Assembly (NCBI GenBank): GCA_021825035.1
Contig: JAKAIQ010000051.1
Location: 1-11,290, forward strand
Direction: 5' to 3'
DNA: 11,290 nucleotides
From: Deltaproteobacteria bacterium
GTDB taxonomy: Bacteria > Desulfobacterota > GWC2-55-46
Shown piece after piece: positions 5,636-11,290 of this stretch. The notes under the pieces were generated by a model. The model saw only the letters and a list, made by a program, of their open reading frames with translations. It did no database searches and was not told the DNA's origin. The first letter of the stretch is position 1. The number at the start of each line of letters is the position of its first letter. A program made the translations under genes and the position numbers.

Positions 5636-6520
5636 TTGAAAAACATAGGCCTTATCGTTAAGATCAGCAATCCTGCCGCCGTAAGGCTCGGCAACGAAAT
5701 AGCCGAATGGATTGCTGAAAAGGGAGGGAAGGCATTTACTGACACGGCCCACGCCGCTTTAATCAAGCCGGCGGTATCGGTTCTTCCGGACGCGCTCGCC
5801 GATTCGATAGACGTCATGATAGTCCTTGGCGGCGACGGCACTATGCTTTACGCGGCAAGAACGATAAATGGAAAGAAGGTCCCGATCCTCGGCGTCAATC
5901 TGGGAGGTCTCGGCTTTTTGACGGCCATAAGCTCCTTGAACGAAGTCTATCCCATGCTTGAACGCGTCATAAGGGATGATTTTACCGTAGAAGAGAGGAT
6001 GATGCTCGCGGCTTCCCTGACGCGGCGCGGGAAAACCGTGTCGAAGCACAAGGTCTTGAACGACGCCGTGGTAAAGGGTGAGAACGCCAGGCTCGTTAGG
6101 CTTGAGACGCGTATAAACGAGGAATATGTGACGACGTACAGGGCTGACGGTCTCATAGTGGCCACGCCGACGGGTTCGACGGCATATTCCCTTTCCGCCG
6201 CCGGCCCCATACTGTATCCTACCATACACTCCATAATCGTGGCCCCGGTCTGTCCGTTCAATCTCACGAACAGGCCGGTGGTCATAGCGGATTGGATGAC
6301 CGTGGACGTCACGGTTTGTCCGGGGCAATCGAACGTACAGCTCATACTCGACGGACAGGTGGACGTCCCGCTCGAGAGCGGCGATACCGTCAAGATTAAG
6401 AGGGCCGATGCGAGCGTGTATTTGATCAAGTATGAAGGAAAAAGTTATTTCGATATACTGAGGGAACGGCTGATGTGGGAGGTCAAGGTGGACAATAGTG
6501 GCGTTACTTTGCAAAAATAA
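5636..6520 (+). CDS. nadK: NAD kinase
   Basis: NAD kinase phosphorylates NAD+ (or NADH) at the 2' position using ATP or polyphosphate and is the only source of NADP(H). The 294-residue protein shows the family signature GGDGT (65-69) after MIVL, the NLGGLGFL segment (88-95) and the long C-terminal motif DGLIVATPTGSTAYSLSAAG (171-190). LTNRPVVI (210-217) and the DGQ turn (239-241) belong to the C-terminal beta-sandwich. Length is normal. The start is TTG 5636 with GGAGGAG immediately upstream. No ATG is available before residue 61. It lies 53 nt after the dehydrogenase gene and 44 nt before recN, so read-through from the upstream genes is likely. nadK next to recN is a common arrangement in bacteria. 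Confidence 0.97.
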   Translation: MKNIGLIVKISNPAAVRLGNEIAEWIAEKGGKAFTDTAHAALIKPAVSVLPDALADSIDVMIVLGGDGTMLYAARTINGKKVPILGVNLGGLGFLTAISSLNEVYPMLERVIRDDFTVEERMMLAASLTRRGKTVSKHKVLNDAVVKGENARLVRLETRINEEYVTTYRADGLIVATPTGSTAYSLSAAGPILYPTIHSIIVAPVCPFNLTNRPVVIADWMTVDVTVCPGQSNVQLILDGQVDVPLESGDTVKIKRADASVYLIKYEGKSYFDILRERLMWEVKVDNSGVTLQK

Positions 6521-6536
6521 TCATCGTATTTATAAC
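6509..6536 (+). promoter_or_regulatory. Weak possible internal promoter before recN
   Basis: TTGCAA (6509-6514) and TATAAC (6531-6536) with a 16-bp spacer lie in a short AT-rich stretch between nadK and recN, in otherwise GC-richer coding sequence. It would allow separate expression of recN, which is damage-inducible in many bacteria. I see no known SOS box. The boxes are imperfect and the call is weak. Confidence 0.25.
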
Positions 6537-6564
6537 AGGTTATCGGCATTAATTGAGATCGCGC

Positions 6565-8268
6565 ATGCTGGTTGAACTGACCATCAAAGACTTCGCGATA
6601 ATCGACAATATCAATATTTCATTCGGGCCGGGGCTCAACGTATTTACGGGAGAGACGGGGGCCGGCAAGAGCATAATACTCGATGCGATTTCGCTTGTCC
6701 TGGGCGACAGGGCATCCGGCGATATAATAAGAGCATCCGCCGAGGAGGCCCATGTCGAGGCGATGTTTGACGTTGCCGCTCATAAGGAGATTGAAAAGGT
6801 TCTGTCCGAGGCGGGGATCGGGTTCTCTGAAAGTCTCGTTATAAAGCGGGTGGTCCAGAGAGCGGGGAGGAACAAGATTTACATAAACGGAAGTCTTGCC
6901 ACGCTCGTTACCCTGACCGAGGTGGGCAGGCGCCTCATAGATATTTACGGCCAGAACGAACATCAATCCCTTACGAGGCCTGAAGAGCATGTGGAGGCCC
7001 TCGACGCCTTCGGAGGGTTCCGGAGGCAGAGGGCCGAGATGTCCGAGGCGTACAGGAGTTACGTCGAGATAAGGAATGAGCTTGACGATATTGCGGGGGA
7101 ATCAAAGGGGCTTTCCGAACGGCGTGAGTTTCTCGAATTTCAGTTGAATGAGATAAGGGATGCGTCTTTGAGGGACGGCGAAGATGCCGCAACTGAAAAG
7201 GAGCTTCACAGGCTCAGAAACTCGGAGAAGATAAAGGGCGCCATGGTGGAGGCCGAGAGGGCGATATACTCGGACTCCGGCTCGATGTCGGAGAGGCTTG
7301 GCTCTTTGATAAAGAACCTGAAAGCCGCGGCAGCCCTTGACGAGAGGCTGGCAAAAACAGCCGATACCCTTGAGGCAAGTCTTTATCAGCTTGAAGACGC
7401 CGCTTCCTCCCTCAGAGGATATTTCGGGTCGATGGAATACGACCCTTCACGACTTGAGGAGCTTGAGGCAAGGGTTGACCTTTTAAACAGGCTCAAGAGA
7501 AAATACGGGCCTGCCTTGAATGACGTTTTTCAAAAGATGGGTTCTCTGGAGGCTGAACTTGCCGGGCTGTCCGATCTTGAGGAAAGGGCGAGGGAGCTTT
7601 CTTCGAAGCTCGCGTCATCGAGGGAAAAAGCCGCGGCTTTGGCCTCCGGGCTTTCGGAGGCGAGGAAAACCGCCGCAGCCGGGCTTAAAAGAAAGGTCGA
7701 AAAAGAGCTTTCCGACCTTGGGATGAAGGGCGCTGTTTTCAACGTGATGATAGAGTCCGAGAGGAATCCCGACGGGTCGTGCCGTTTCAATGAAAAGGGG
7801 GCCGACAGGGTCCTGTTTTACATATCGGCCAATCCGGGCGAGGAGGCAAAGCCGCTCGCCAGAATAGCGTCGGGAGGGGAGTTGTCGAGAATAATGCTCG
7901 CCATGAAAAGCGTGACATCGGTCGGCAGGGTTCCCATCCTCGTTTTCGACGAGATAGACACAGGCATCGGTGGGGCGATGGCGCAGGTGGTTGGAATGAA
8001 GATTAAGGATGTCTCAAGGCGCCACCAGGTGCTCTGCGTGACGCATCTTCCGCAGATCGCGGCCTTCGCCGATAAGCATTTTTCCGTTGCCAAGAAAACG
8101 GCTTCCGGAAAAACGACGGCCTCGGTAAGGGAACTCGCCGGGGGTGAAAAGATCGAGGAGATTTCCACGCTTCTCGGCGGGCTGAATGTCACGGAAGTCA
8201 CGAGGAAGCACGCGTCCGAGCTTATCGAGGCCGCCGGGCGTCTGGCCGGAAAGCCGGCTCGCGAATAG
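6565..8268 (+). CDS. recN: DNA repair protein RecN
   Basis: RecN is an SMC-like ATPase that holds and aligns broken DNA during recombinational double-strand break repair. The ATG at 6565 is chosen because MLVELTIKDFAIID is the usual RecN beginning. A TTG at 6553 would add only four residues, and neither has a strong ribosome binding site. In the resulting 567 residues the Walker A motif GETGAGKS is at 29-36, followed by the Q-loop-like NIYGQNEHQSL-type segment near 127-137. Charged heptad-rich helices (about 155-385) form the coiled coil. Then come the ABC signature SGGELSR (436-442), Walker B VPILVFDEID (456-465) and the switch histidine in CVTHLPQIAAF (491-501). Length and motif order are normal, so the protein should be functional. 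It lies 44 nt after nadK and 26 nt before the acetyltransferase gene. Confidence 0.97.
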   Translation: MLVELTIKDFAIIDNINISFGPGLNVFTGETGAGKSIILDAISLVLGDRASGDIIRASAEEAHVEAMFDVAAHKEIEKVLSEAGIGFSESLVIKRVVQRAGRNKIYINGSLATLVTLTEVGRRLIDIYGQNEHQSLTRPEEHVEALDAFGGFRRQRAEMSEAYRSYVEIRNELDDIAGESKGLSERREFLEFQLNEIRDASLRDGEDAATEKELHRLRNSEKIKGAMVEAERAIYSDSGSMSERLGSLIKNLKAAAALDERLAKTADTLEASLYQLEDAASSLRGYFGSMEYDPSRLEELEARVDLLNRLKRKYGPALNDVFQKMGSLEAELAGLSDLEERARELSSKLASSREKAAALASGLSEARKTAAAGLKRKVEKELSDLGMKGAVFNVMIESERNPDGSCRFNEKGADRVLFYISANPGEEAKPLARIASGGELSRIMLAMKSVTSVGRVPILVFDEIDTGIGGAMAQVVGMKIKDVSRRHQVLCVTHLPQIAAFADKHFSVAKKTASGKTTASVRELAGGEKIEEISTLLGGLNVTEVTRKHASELIEAAGRLAGKPARE

Positions 8269-8294
8269 AGGGAATCAATACGGAGGGAAAGAAG

Positions 8295-8747
8295 TTGGTA
8301 AGAAGGGCGGCGCTGAATGACGTCGTGGAAATCTATGGGCTTATCGAGTCATTCGCCGAGAAAAGAGTAATGCTTCACCGGCCGCTGAGCGAGATATACG
8401 ATAAGCTCAGGGATTTCTTCGTTTACGACGATGGAGGAACGGTGCTCGGCACATGCGCGCTCCAGATATGCTCTCAGGAGATGGGAGAGATAAGGTCCCT
8501 TACGGTCAGGGACGGCTGTACCGGCAAGGGGATAGGAAGAAGCCTTGTAAACGCATGTCTTGCCGATGCGCGAGCCATCGGTCTAAAGAAGGTGTTTGCC
8601 CTTACGTACAAGACCGGGTTCTTTCACAGGCTCAACTTCAGGACCATTGATAAAAACGTCCTTCCCCACAAGATATGGAGCGACTGCGTAAAGTGCGACA
8701 GGTTTCCCAGTTGCGATGAGACGGCTGTTGTAATAGACTTGGAGTGA
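8295..8747 (+). CDS. argA: GNAT acetyltransferase, short ArgA-type N-acetylglutamate synthase
   Basis: This 150-residue single-domain GNAT protein resembles the short N-acetylglutamate synthases of proteobacteria and actinobacteria: RPLSEIYDKLRDF (29-41), EIRSLTV (65-71), FALTYKTGFFHRLNF (101-115), DKNVLPHKIWSDC (119-131) and a Cys131-x2-Cys134-x5-Cys140 tail followed by DETAV. That tail is typical of the group and could hold a metal. The pyrophosphate loop is TGKGIG (76-81), with Thr76 where most GNATs have Arg or Gln. The enzyme would acetylate glutamate with acetyl-CoA in the first step of arginine synthesis. It lacks the kinase-like domain of classical ArgA, so arginine inhibition may differ. 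TTG 8295 has GGAGG at 8282-8286. The next Met is at residue 26, inside the fold. Its stop overlaps a possible GTG start of the next gene (8744). No other arg gene is in view, so the substrate remains an inference. Confidence 0.85.
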   Translation: MVRRAALNDVVEIYGLIESFAEKRVMLHRPLSEIYDKLRDFFVYDDGGTVLGTCALQICSQEMGEIRSLTVRDGCTGKGIGRSLVNACLADARAIGLKKVFALTYKTGFFHRLNFRTIDKNVLPHKIWSDCVKCDRFPSCDETAVVIDLE

Positions 8748-8797
8748 ACGGGGGATACGAACGGATTTTTAACGGCGCGGAAGGGGTGGACGGCATC

Positions 8798-10156
8798 ATG
8801 GCAAATGACGCCATAAAAGAGGCATCAGGGACGTTCGAGGCCCTTGAAAAGCTCCTTGACGGAAGGGTGGAGAATTATGAGATATTCTTCTCCGGCGAAT
8901 CCGGCATCGGGGTGGAGGTGAGGGGCGGTTCGGTGGACGCACTCAAGGTTCGCAAAAGCGCCGGCGTTGGCTTAAGAATAATATCAAAAGGCAGGCCGGG
9001 ATTCGGATTTTCAAGCGTCCTTTCGTCCGACGCCCTCAAGGACATGGTGGATAAGACCATAAAGGCAAGTTCCGTCGCGTCCGAGGATAATTACCTGGCA
9101 TTTCCCGGTGCGGCCCCTGCTTCCGTGAGCGAGAGTCTGCAGGTTTTTGACGATTCTTTCGGGGAGGCGGCCGAGGAAGAGAAGATAGGCCGCGCGATGA
9201 AGATAGAAGAAAGCGCTAAAGCCTTTGACAACAGGGTAAAGAGCGTACGGAAGGCATCTTACCAGGAATCCGTCATTTCGACGCGCATAGTAAATTCCAG
9301 CGGCATGGATATCAGGCATTCCGCCACATTTTTCTCAGGCAGCGTGACGGCCGTAGCCGGCGATGACAACGAATCCCAGATGGGATGGGATATGGATACG
9401 AGCCATAAAAGAAGCTCGATAGACCCCGACAGGATAGGGAAAGGAGCCGCCAGGAACGCCGTTAGGATGCTGGGAGCGAAAAAGATAGGCAGCATGAAAT
9501 GCCCGGCGATTATTGAAAATACTGTGGCGTGCGAGCTGCTCGAGGCTCTTGCCAGTTCTTTTCTCGGCGACAATGTGGAGAAAGGCAAATCCATGCTCAT
9601 CGGGAAGGCCGGCAAAAAAATAGCGTCGGCCGCGCTCAATATATGGGATAATGGCGTTCTTCCGGGCGGATGGGCGGCCTCTTTGTTTGACGGCGAAGGC
9701 TATCCCCGGAAGAAAACCCCGCTTGTCATTGAAGGAGTGTTCGATGGGTATCTTTACGATACATATTGGGCCGCACGGGCAGGGGCAAAATCTACCGGCA
9801 ACGCGTCAAGAGGGAGTTTCAAGGGCGTTCCCGGCATAGGCATCTCGAATCTCTATATAGAGAAAGGCGGAAAAACCTTCACGGACCTCCTTAAAGAGGT
9901 TGGAGAAGGCCTCTTCATCACCGAGGTCATGGGCGCGCACACTATAAACACCATAAGCGGAGATTTTTCTCTGGGGGCCGCCGGATTCCGCGTTGAGGGC
10001 GGGGAAGCCGCTTATCCCGTAAGGGGCATGGCCATCTCCGGGAATCTTCTCCGTCTCTTTGAAAGGGTAGGCTCCTGCGGAGAAGACATCCGATTCATAG
10101 GTTCCATAGGCGCTCCGAGCCTTTTTGTCCATGAAATAGAGGCCAGCGGCTCATAA
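8798..10156 (+). CDS. pmbA: TldE/PmbA, metal-site-less partner of the TldD protease
   Basis: This is the TldE subunit of the TldD/TldE peptidase, which matures peptides such as microcin B17 and degrades antitoxins or unstructured peptides inside a closed chamber. From ATG 8798 it has 452 residues, matching E. coli PmbA (450). The upstream GTG at 8744 overlaps the argA-like stop by 4 nt and would add 18 residues of poor composition. A purine-rich GGTGGA lies 7 nt before the ATG, so ATG is preferred but GTG with translational coupling is possible. Family motifs are FDGEGYPRK (297-305), KSTGNASRG (331-339) and a conserved ISGDFSLGAAGF block (from 386). There is no HExxxH zinc motif, as expected for TldE rather than TldD. 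The tldD partner is not in this window. The function here is likely processing of a modified peptide or general peptide turnover (inference). Confidence 0.92.
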   Translation: MANDAIKEASGTFEALEKLLDGRVENYEIFFSGESGIGVEVRGGSVDALKVRKSAGVGLRIISKGRPGFGFSSVLSSDALKDMVDKTIKASSVASEDNYLAFPGAAPASVSESLQVFDDSFGEAAEEEKIGRAMKIEESAKAFDNRVKSVRKASYQESVISTRIVNSSGMDIRHSATFFSGSVTAVAGDDNESQMGWDMDTSHKRSSIDPDRIGKGAARNAVRMLGAKKIGSMKCPAIIENTVACELLEALASSFLGDNVEKGKSMLIGKAGKKIASAALNIWDNGVLPGGWAASLFDGEGYPRKKTPLVIEGVFDGYLYDTYWAARAGAKSTGNASRGSFKGVPGIGISNLYIEKGGKTFTDLLKEVGEGLFITEVMGAHTINTISGDFSLGAAGFRVEGGEAAYPVRGMAISGNLLRLFERVGSCGEDIRFIGSIGAPSLFVHEIEASGS

Positions 10157-10173
10157 CTAACGAAGGTAATGCG

Positions 10174-10842
10174 ATGGAAGAAGGAAAAAACGCCAGGGAA
10201 ATATTATCGCGCAATCCGCTTTTTAAGGGGCTCCAGGATTTCTATATAAATGACCTCATGGAAAGGGGCGAACTGAAGACCTGGCCGGCCGGAACCCAGA
10301 TCATATCCGAGGGAGAAGCAGGAGATGCGGTTTACTTCATACTAATGGGCAGGGCCAAGGTTACCCTTTACGGCGAGGAAGGCCGGGAAATAGTGCTTTC
10401 CATCTTGAAAGAAGGGGATATGTTCGGGGAACTTTCCATTATAGACGAGCAGCCGCGGTCTGCGAACGTGGAAGCCGTACAGAAGCTCGAGTGCATGGTA
10501 ATAGGAAGGAAAGCCTTTCTCGAGTATCTGTCCACTCACCATAAGGTTTACATGATGTTTTTTGCATATCTTACCGGGAGGCTCCGTGAAGCCACGCGAA
10601 AGATTGGAGGGCTTGCCCTGCTCGATGTATGCGGCAGGATCGCGCATACCCTCATAGGCATGTCAAAGAAGGGGCGGTCCTCGAAGGAGAAAGTCATTTC
10701 CGTTGAAAGGGTCACCCATGAAGAGCTTGCCGCCATGATAGGTTCATCGAGGGAGGTGGTGAGCAGGGCGTTGAAGAAGTTGACGCTTGAGGGCTACATC
10801 AAGATGGAAAAGGACAGGATACTGCTTTATATGGAGGAATAG
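10174..10842 (+). CDS. CRP/FNR-family transcription regulator, CRP-like
   Basis: The 222-residue protein has an N-terminal cyclic-nucleotide-binding beta-roll (about 15-125), a dimerisation helix (125-160) and a C-terminal winged helix-turn-helix (181-212). Against E. coli CRP, as remembered, Gly85-Glu86 match Gly71-Glu72, Arg95-Ser96 (PRSANVEA) match the phosphate-binding Arg82-Ser83, and Thr141 matches Thr127. Ser128 is replaced by Arg142. RIAHTLIGMSK aligns with the same CRP helix. The recognition helix SREVVSRALKKL has Arg193, Glu194 and Arg198 at the positions of CRP Arg180, Glu181 and Arg185, so binding to a TGTGA-type half-site is likely. There is no cysteine cluster for an FNR iron-sulfur centre and no heme ligand pattern. 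ATG 10174 has GAAGG 7 nt upstream. It follows tldE by 17 nt and ends the gene series. The ligand is probably cAMP or another cyclic nucleotide, but this is not proven. Confidence 0.92.
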   Translation: MEEGKNAREILSRNPLFKGLQDFYINDLMERGELKTWPAGTQIISEGEAGDAVYFILMGRAKVTLYGEEGREIVLSILKEGDMFGELSIIDEQPRSANVEAVQKLECMVIGRKAFLEYLSTHHKVYMMFFAYLTGRLREATRKIGGLALLDVCGRIAHTLIGMSKKGRSSKEKVISVERVTHEELAAMIGSSREVVSRALKKLTLEGYIKMEKDRILLYMEE

Positions 10843-10950
10843 GCCTGTGCCGCGTTTTTTGTACGGTAGAACACCTGTTTTGTTTCGGCTTGATAAAGAG
10901 TCAGGCCCGGCCCCATGGAAAAATTCGTGCAATCATGTTACTATATTTTA

Positions 10951-10980
10951 TTGAAGTTACGGCTTTTTTGCATTTATAAT
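10951..10980 (+). promoter_or_regulatory. Predicted secA promoter
   Basis: TTGAAG (10951-10956) and a consensus TATAAT (10975-10980) are separated by 18 bp, within an AT-rich stretch of the 181-nt gap after the regulator gene. Predicted start is near 10987, giving a leader of about 37 nt to the secA ATG. Confidence 0.65.
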
Positions 10981-11002
10981 GAACGTGTTTTAACGCGCGT
11001 TC
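10981..11002 (+). promoter_or_regulatory. Palindrome/hairpin at the predicted secA transcription start
   Basis: AACGCGCGTT (10992-11001) is a perfect 10-bp palindrome just downstream of the predicted start. GAACGTG (10981-10987) can also pair with CGCGTTC (10996-11002) through six Watson-Crick pairs and one G-U pair. It could be an operator or a short leader hairpin. There is no T tract, so it is not a terminator. Confidence 0.25.
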
Positions 11003-11023
11003 GGGCAGGGGACTCTCTCAGAA

Positions 11024-11290
11024 ATGTTAAACAGCATACTTAAAAAAGTGTTCGGCAGCAAGAACGACCGTGAAATGAAACGGCTTCAGCCTGCCGTGGA
11101 CCGGATAAACTCTCTGGAAGCAGGGATGAAGTCATTGAGCGACGAAGGGTTCCAAGAGCTTACCTCGAGGTTCAAAAACGACCTTGCAGGCGGGAAAAGC
11201 CTCGATGACATATTGCCCGAGGCGTTCGCCGCGGTAAGGGAGGTGGCGTGGCGCAAGCTCCAGATGCGCCACTTCGACGTTCAGCTGTTG
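11024..11290 (+). CDS. secA: Preprotein translocase ATPase SecA, N-terminal part
   Basis: The first 89 codons of secA are present and the gene continues past the right edge. SecA is the cytosolic ATPase that drives unfolded preproteins through SecYEG. The visible part matches the family start: MLNSILKKVFGSKNDREMKR (1-20), a LSDEGFQELTSRFK helix (38-51), LDDILPEAFAAVREVA (60-75) and MRHFDVQL (81-88), which leads into the first nucleotide-binding domain. The Walker A motif would lie about 15 residues beyond the edge. The ribosome binding site is poor: AGGGG at 11007-11011 is 12 nt from the ATG. Trp76-Arg-Lys-Leu-Gln replaces the more usual KRVLG before MRHFDVQL, a minor difference. Confidence 0.96.
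   Translation, partial: MLNSILKKVFGSKNDREMKRLQPAVDRINSLEAGMKSLSDEGFQELTSRFKNDLAGGKSLDDILPEAFAAVREVAWRKLQMRHFDVQLL

Noticed and set aside
5759..6514. A 251-codon open frame on the minus strand
   Set aside because: It lies wholly inside nadK, whose motifs are unmistakable. Its peptide is rich in Arg, His and Tyr with no recognisable fold, typical of an antisense shadow of a GC-rich gene.
10842..10860. GGC-CTGT-GCC followed shortly by six T after the regulator gene, as a terminator
   Set aside because: The stem is only 3 bp and separated from the T run; no stable hairpin is visible.
10890..10905. TTGAT-AAAG-AGTCA as an FNR-type site before secA
   Set aside because: The left half fits but the right half differs from ATCAA in most positions, and its spacing to the promoter is not compelling.

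Overview
The window is a moderately GC-rich stretch of bacterial chromosome. It has no phage, insertion-sequence, CRISPR or RNA-gene signal. The gene content (single-domain ArgA-type acetyltransferase, TldE, CRP-like regulator, NadK-RecN neighbours, SecA), the frequent ATA (Ile) and AGG (Arg) codons and the repeated use of TTG starts suggest an uncultured anaerobe-type lineage such as Desulfobacterota or Nitrospirota. That placement is an inference from general impression, not from a search.

Layout. (1) Bases 1-118 look like the 3' end of a gene entering from the left, followed by a perfect 17-bp hairpin that could stop transcription from both sides. (2) Bases 385-1908 form a small transcription unit: a good sigma70-type promoter whose -10 box lies inside a perfect 14-bp palindrome, a hypothetical protein resembling DUF2299, a cysteine-rich hemerythrin-like (HHE) protein, and a strong intrinsic terminator. 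(3) Bases 3472 down to about 1985 are a minus-strand pair: a secreted or surface NosD-like right-handed beta-helix protein with a C-terminal membrane anchor, and a four-helix membrane protein. The frame of the membrane protein stays open for 46 codons beyond its TAG stop. (4) From 3529 a divergent plus-strand promoter, with a leader of about 150 nt that may be folded, starts a long co-directional series: LsrF-like class I aldolase/thiolase, zinc-dependent sugar/alcohol dehydrogenase, NAD kinase, RecN, short ArgA-like acetyltransferase, TldE/PmbA and a CRP-like regulator. (5) secA begins at 11024 behind its own promoter and runs off the right edge.

How the genes fit together. The aldolase and dehydrogenase are 20 nt apart and probably act on related carbonyl or phosphosugar substrates. 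No other AI-2 (lsr) gene is present. nadK, recN, argA-like, tldE and the regulator are tightly spaced housekeeping genes (NADP supply, recombination repair, arginine biosynthesis, peptide/protein maturation, ligand-responsive regulation), probably cotranscribed. The regulator keeps nearly all cAMP-contact residues and the Arg-Glu...Arg recognition-helix residues of E. coli CRP, so its target site can be guessed. One perfect CRP half-site lies just upstream of the predicted nosD-like promoter.

No clearly new defence or mobile system was found. The most worthwhile leads are the DUF2299-like/hemerythrin pair with its palindromic promoter, the anchored beta-helix/four-helix pair with the post-TAG extension, and the LsrF-like/dehydrogenase pair with its structured leader.
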